Shown: positions 60,535 through 64,000 of the stretch, piece after piece
How the letters are laid out: each line of letters opens with the position of its first letter
How positions within the stretch are numbered: position 1 is the stretch's first letter
NCBI RefSeq assembly: GCF_003473485.1
Contig: NC_053042.1
Coordinates: 54,833,762-54,897,761 of the forward strand
Origin: Medicago truncatula
Lineage: Eukaryota; Streptophyta; Magnoliopsida; Fabales; Fabaceae
DNA: 64,000 nucleotides
Direction: 5' to 3'
Translations under genes and position numbers: made by a program
The notes under the pieces: model-generated
What the model was told of the DNA's origin: nothing
Database searches by the model: none
What the model saw: only the letters and a program-made list of their open reading frames with translations

Positions 60535-61740
60535 AATTTGATTAGTGCTACATGTTTTCTCTATATAAAGAGGATCAATGTTGTTTTCTTTTAACGATAG
60601 TGCCACTTTGCTTTCATCAAAACTTTGTTCACTCTTTTCCTTGTACTTGTCTGCGTTACTCGATTATACATGGCTTACTCAAAACCCTATTTTCCTCATG
60701 GTTCTCATTCTCAAGGAGAAAATAAGAGGATGAAATTGGAACATTCTTCTCGAAAGCCAACAACAACGACGACTATTTCTGCCACTAGTGATCATCAACA
60801 CCCACAAAAAACTTTTGACAAAGAAAATTCAAAGATTTCTACCAAACGCTCAAATGATGATGATGGTTGCAAGAAGGTGATCAAGAATGATGGTTTAAAG
60901 AAAGAGGGTGCAGGTGCAAAAGAGGTTATCGAGAAAGTGAAGAAACCAATGGAACCATAGCAAGAGGAGGCAATGTTGGGTGATTGTGAGTAGAATGTTT
61001 GAAGGAAGAGATGGATGGGCTTTCAAAAAACCTCTCGACATCAAGTTTTTGAAGGGTTTAGAGAACGAGTCAAAGGTGAAGTCAATGCCGAGGAGTTTAA
61101 AGGATATCGAGGCCAAGTTGAAGTTATATATATTCAACTCCAGATGAGTTTGCTGAGGATATGAGGTTTGTATTATCTCATGGATTGCTTTACCCTTGGA
61201 AGGATGAGGTTCACAAAATTGCTACGAGGTTTAGTAATAGTTTTGAGAACAAGTGGAAAGATTTGAAGGCGGAGTGGGAAGCCGAGTTGAAACTCGAAGA
61301 AAGGAGACTGAAAAAGATGAATAAGAAGAGGAGAAAGGAACATGAGAGTTTATGATATTAACCACTTTCTTTAATCATGATCATGAAGCAAACAAGTCTA
61401 TTTTTCAATTTGTTGCTTCTTCTTGTCAACTTAGTTTATGTCAGTTTAATTTATTTTTTTATGCACCAAAAAGATATTAGCGTTGATACTTTATCCATTC
61501 AATTTGTGTTGTTCTATTTTGCCATTGTTCTAAATACTGTCTTTTGATTTTCTTTCAATTATCTTGCACTTCATATGGTTTCATTATCTCTTATACAAAA
61601 CTTGCTATATTTCTATTCCTCTCTCCAAATGACTGAAATTTAGTTATTTGATAATTGATTGTCGAACCTAAAATATAAACTCTGACACTTTATTTCTTTT
61701 CCTCGAACAACACTATTAGCAATATTTGAGAATTATAGGC
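60535..61740 (+). pseudogene. Broken bromodomain (GTE-like) gene
   Basis: The TATA-like ctctatataaag at about 60561 precedes an ATG at 60670 (MAYSKPYFPHGSHSQGENKR...). The first frame ends at a TAG at 60958-60960. In another frame from about 60962 follows RRQCWVIVSRMFEGRDGWAF, KKPLDIKFLKGL and PRSLKDIEAKLKLY; then, after a frame change at a short TATATATA run near 61127, YSTPDEFAEDMRFVLSHGLL, KDEVHKIATRFSNSFENKWK and a charged tail ending at 61355. The W-F-PLD, LKDIEAKL, TPDEFAEDMR and FENKWK pattern is that of plant GTE bromodomain proteins, but the asparagine that binds acetyl-lysine is not visible (SHGLLYPWKDEVH where YNP..DVH is usual). Two frame breaks make a pseudogene likely. The 5' and 3' flanks are duplicated at 55610-56060. 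Confidence 0.7.
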
Positions 61741-63260
61741 TGTTTGGTTTGGCGGTGGAAAAGCCAAACCCACGTCCAAAACATCTACTTTCATGAAAAT
61801 CCAGAAGCTTTGTTTCTTAGCTTTTAGGATACCGTGATTCCTTGCCGCAAGTTTGATAAATAAAACGCCACTCCAAACACACTATTAGTAATTATATTGA
61901 ATCTTCTTTTTCTATTGGCTTGTTTATTGCTATTGAGTGTCTTAGCCAATTTCCCTTAGATCACTTGGTTGCATGATTCATTCCTCCTCTCGTGGTCTTT
62001 GGTTCTTGACGTCTTAAAAAAAAAAGATCTTTCTTTTTCATTATGGAAATCCTCAATCTTATGTTGAGGTTCGAGGTATGAATTGAAACTTTAATTATGA
62101 AACTTTAAAAAATTGAGATAATTTTTTTATTTATAAAAATTTAACATATATAAAGAAATATTTTGATGTTAAAAATTAATGTAGAACCAAATCTTTTTGT
62201 TTTTCTATAAATCTTCTTTGGACTAACTTAAATCTTCTAAAGATTTTAGGAGTAAAATTTAAATAAAATCTCAATCCATTTGTTTGAAGTAATTTGAACT
62301 AGATTGAGACCTTTGTATTGCGCAGGCATAGAACTTTTGTGGTTTATTATATTTGCGAGTGATTAATGCAACAAATCAATGATGAATTTGCGAAATTGCA
62401 TAAAACAATTATACGAAACAAACGAAATTGAAACGCAAGAAAGGAAGATAAAAAAGACGAATACAAGAATTTGGTAACCCATTTTTTAGTAGAACTCCTA
62501 CATCTAGGGGACAAGATCTGACTTGAAGCTCACTATATGATTGAAGAAATTACAATGATCATCCATCAAGATTCATTGTGAACCTTGATTTGATCTTAGC
62601 AAATTCACCTCTTTGGATGATTTTCATGCATGCTTTCCCTCTCCTCTAAATGAATATCACTCTGATTTTTCAACTTCATTCAACACCCAGAACTATTCAT
62701 AATTGGCTTTATATAGATAGCAAAATACAAAGGATCAAGTTAGTTGTAACAAACTAACTAACAAGAGCTGTTAGCTTCGATTGCAAGCAACTGACATCGG
62801 GTGTAGTAGAATGATATTAGCTGTTAACCAAAGTACCATAGATCAACAAATCTGCAAATCCAGGTAATGTCTGAATTTTCTGAGATTGATAGATTTTGTG
62901 GTTCATACTATTCTATGGTTCATATATATCTTATTAAAATAAAATAAAATAAATAGATTAAAAAATATTGTGATGTCTAAGTGGGTCTCACATGTATTGT
63001 AAATATCATATTCCAGTTGGCTGAATGCATCACTTTCAAAATTGTGTTTAAGTTTTTTCTCAAAGGTAATTTTGAAAATATTTAATTTTATATAATTGAT
63101 TTGGTTAAAACTGAATCTGAGTTAAAGCCACCTTTTGTCACTAATGTTCAGACAGTGATTTAGAGGCAAAACTTGTTTTACTCACAGTAACCACCAAACA
63201 TCTGAATTATTACCAAAGATAAAAGGTAACTCAAAACATCAAAAGGAAAAGAAGAAGCAA
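61741..63260. other. Intergenic DNA, possible LTR fragment
   Basis: 62480-62830 (aactcctacatctaggggac, gttgtaacaaactaactaac, agagctgttagcttcgattg) resembles copia-type LTR text in legumes, but I see no TG...CA pair or target duplication. No gene seen. Confidence 0.35.
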
Positions 63261-63261
63261 T

Positions 63262-63396
63262 TAAACTGTATTTACAGTATCAGTCAAGAAACGCAGAATG
63301 CAACCATGGCCTGCTCTCTCTGTCAATTTTTCATGAATCCGAAGACATTGGTCACATGTTGGACGATCTCCAGTGGATAAGCCTCTATATAAATAC
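63262..63396 (-). CDS. Probable exon of an unidentified minus-strand gene
   Basis: On the minus strand an acceptor ATACACAG lies at 63397, followed by an open, complex stretch of about 44 codons: YLYRGLSTGDRPTCDQCLRI, HEKLTERAGHGCILRF, LTDTVNTV then a stop. Codon use and residue mix look coding, with a CxxC pair. It could be the last exon, or end at a GTAAAT donor near 63272. Upstream exons would lie toward or beyond 64000. I do not recognise the family. Confidence 0.45.
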
Positions 63397-63399
63397 CTG

Positions 63400-64000
63400 T
63401 GTATGGAGAATAACAACCACTTAGGACAAATAATAGAGATGGAAATCAAGAAATATCATAGATTATTGTATCTACAATAGCAACCATAACTTATCTACTA
63501 TATCAGTAATCATACTTGCTTAACTTTCTTAAAAAATCAGAGACTCGTCATTTACACAGAATTCCGACTTTTATATAACAATTTTGAAATTTTGTTCAAA
63601 CAAATTATAGCCTTTAATTTAAGCTACCATTTTAGATACATAAGTTGTCATGTCATCATATAATGGAATAAATTTTCATCACTTCAGTACCAATTAACAC
63701 AGTGATAAGAGTTGGCAATGACAACATAAAACTTGTCACACCGGTTCATCACATTTAATGTTATACTAGAGATATAAAGTGAAAATATGACAATCTGAAT
63801 CAAAAGCAGCTAATACTATACTCAACTGCTCAAGCATATGTATCCTATAAGTAGGAATAAGTATGCATTCTAGAATATAATTCGAGTTTGCAATGTTTTA
63901 ACTATGATCTTATTCTAAATTCTCAACACTCAACACACGTTTTGAAAGTTACACAGGCCATATCTCTAAGCAATGTGGGACTAAATCCACCCCTTCAAAC
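63400..64000. other. Window end, no feature resolved
   Basis: AT-rich; may be an intron of the gene whose probable exon is at 63262-63396. No exon could be supported here. Confidence 0.3.

Overview
The window is nuclear DNA of a flowering plant. It is AT-rich, its genes are split by many GT-AG introns, and its proteins are plant families: a clade-D PP2C, a DUF630/DUF632 protein, a CPP1-like plastid protein and V-ATPase subunit B. The mix of MITEs, LINE 3' ends and tRNA-derived SINEs resembles an IRLC legume such as Medicago; that species-level guess is inference. There is no bacterial-style operon and no CRISPR array.

Layout. 1-9.0 kb is repeat-rich and gene-poor: LINE and SINE remnants, then a non-autonomous Mutator-like element (5954-9024, 9-bp target duplication) that was itself hit by a probable solo LTR (6354-8509, 5-bp duplication). 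10.1-12.8 kb holds a four-exon PP2C gene (397 aa) with two upstream ORFs in its leader. 13-17.5 kb is intergenic with a SINE, a Stowaway MITE and a small hAT-like element. 17.6-24.3 kb is one 6.68-kb Mutator-like element with a perfect 9-bp target duplication and long terminal inverted repeats. It carries two divergent, frame-intact genes: a MULE transposase (902 aa) and a plant-mobile-domain (PMD) protein (665 aa) whose last codons lie inside the left terminal repeat. 25.5-25.9 kb is a decayed piece of 25S rRNA. 26.8-30.0 kb is a DUF630/DUF632 gene (748 aa). 31.1-32.0 kb is a PIF/Harbinger derivative that keeps a TATA box and the first 54 codons of an ORF. 33.1-36.0 kb (minus) is a CPP1-like gene (287 aa) followed by a decayed tandem copy of its last exon. 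36-48 kb is intergenic with nested inverted-repeat elements, MITEs and a LINE end. 49.1-54.3 kb is V-ATPase subunit B (14 coding exons, 489 aa). 56.5-58.3 kb (minus) is a divergent EMG1/NEP1-like rRNA methyltransferase (7 coding exons, 221 aa). It sits between two related segments: a broken bromodomain pseudogene at 60.5-61.7 kb and a copy of its flanks lacking the coding part at 55.6-56.1 kb. One probable exon of an unidentified minus-strand gene lies near 63.3 kb.

The host genes have unrelated housekeeping or signalling roles and nothing suggests co-regulation. The unit that works together is the PMD-MULE. Its transposase and PMD protein share a 0.6-kb divergent promoter region, and a hairpin-like CCCGCC...GGCGGG motif occurs twice in each terminal repeat and twice in that promoter region, so six times in the element. 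Exon boundaries were set by eye from splice consensus, reading frame and family knowledge. All spliced CDS lengths given are divisible by three.
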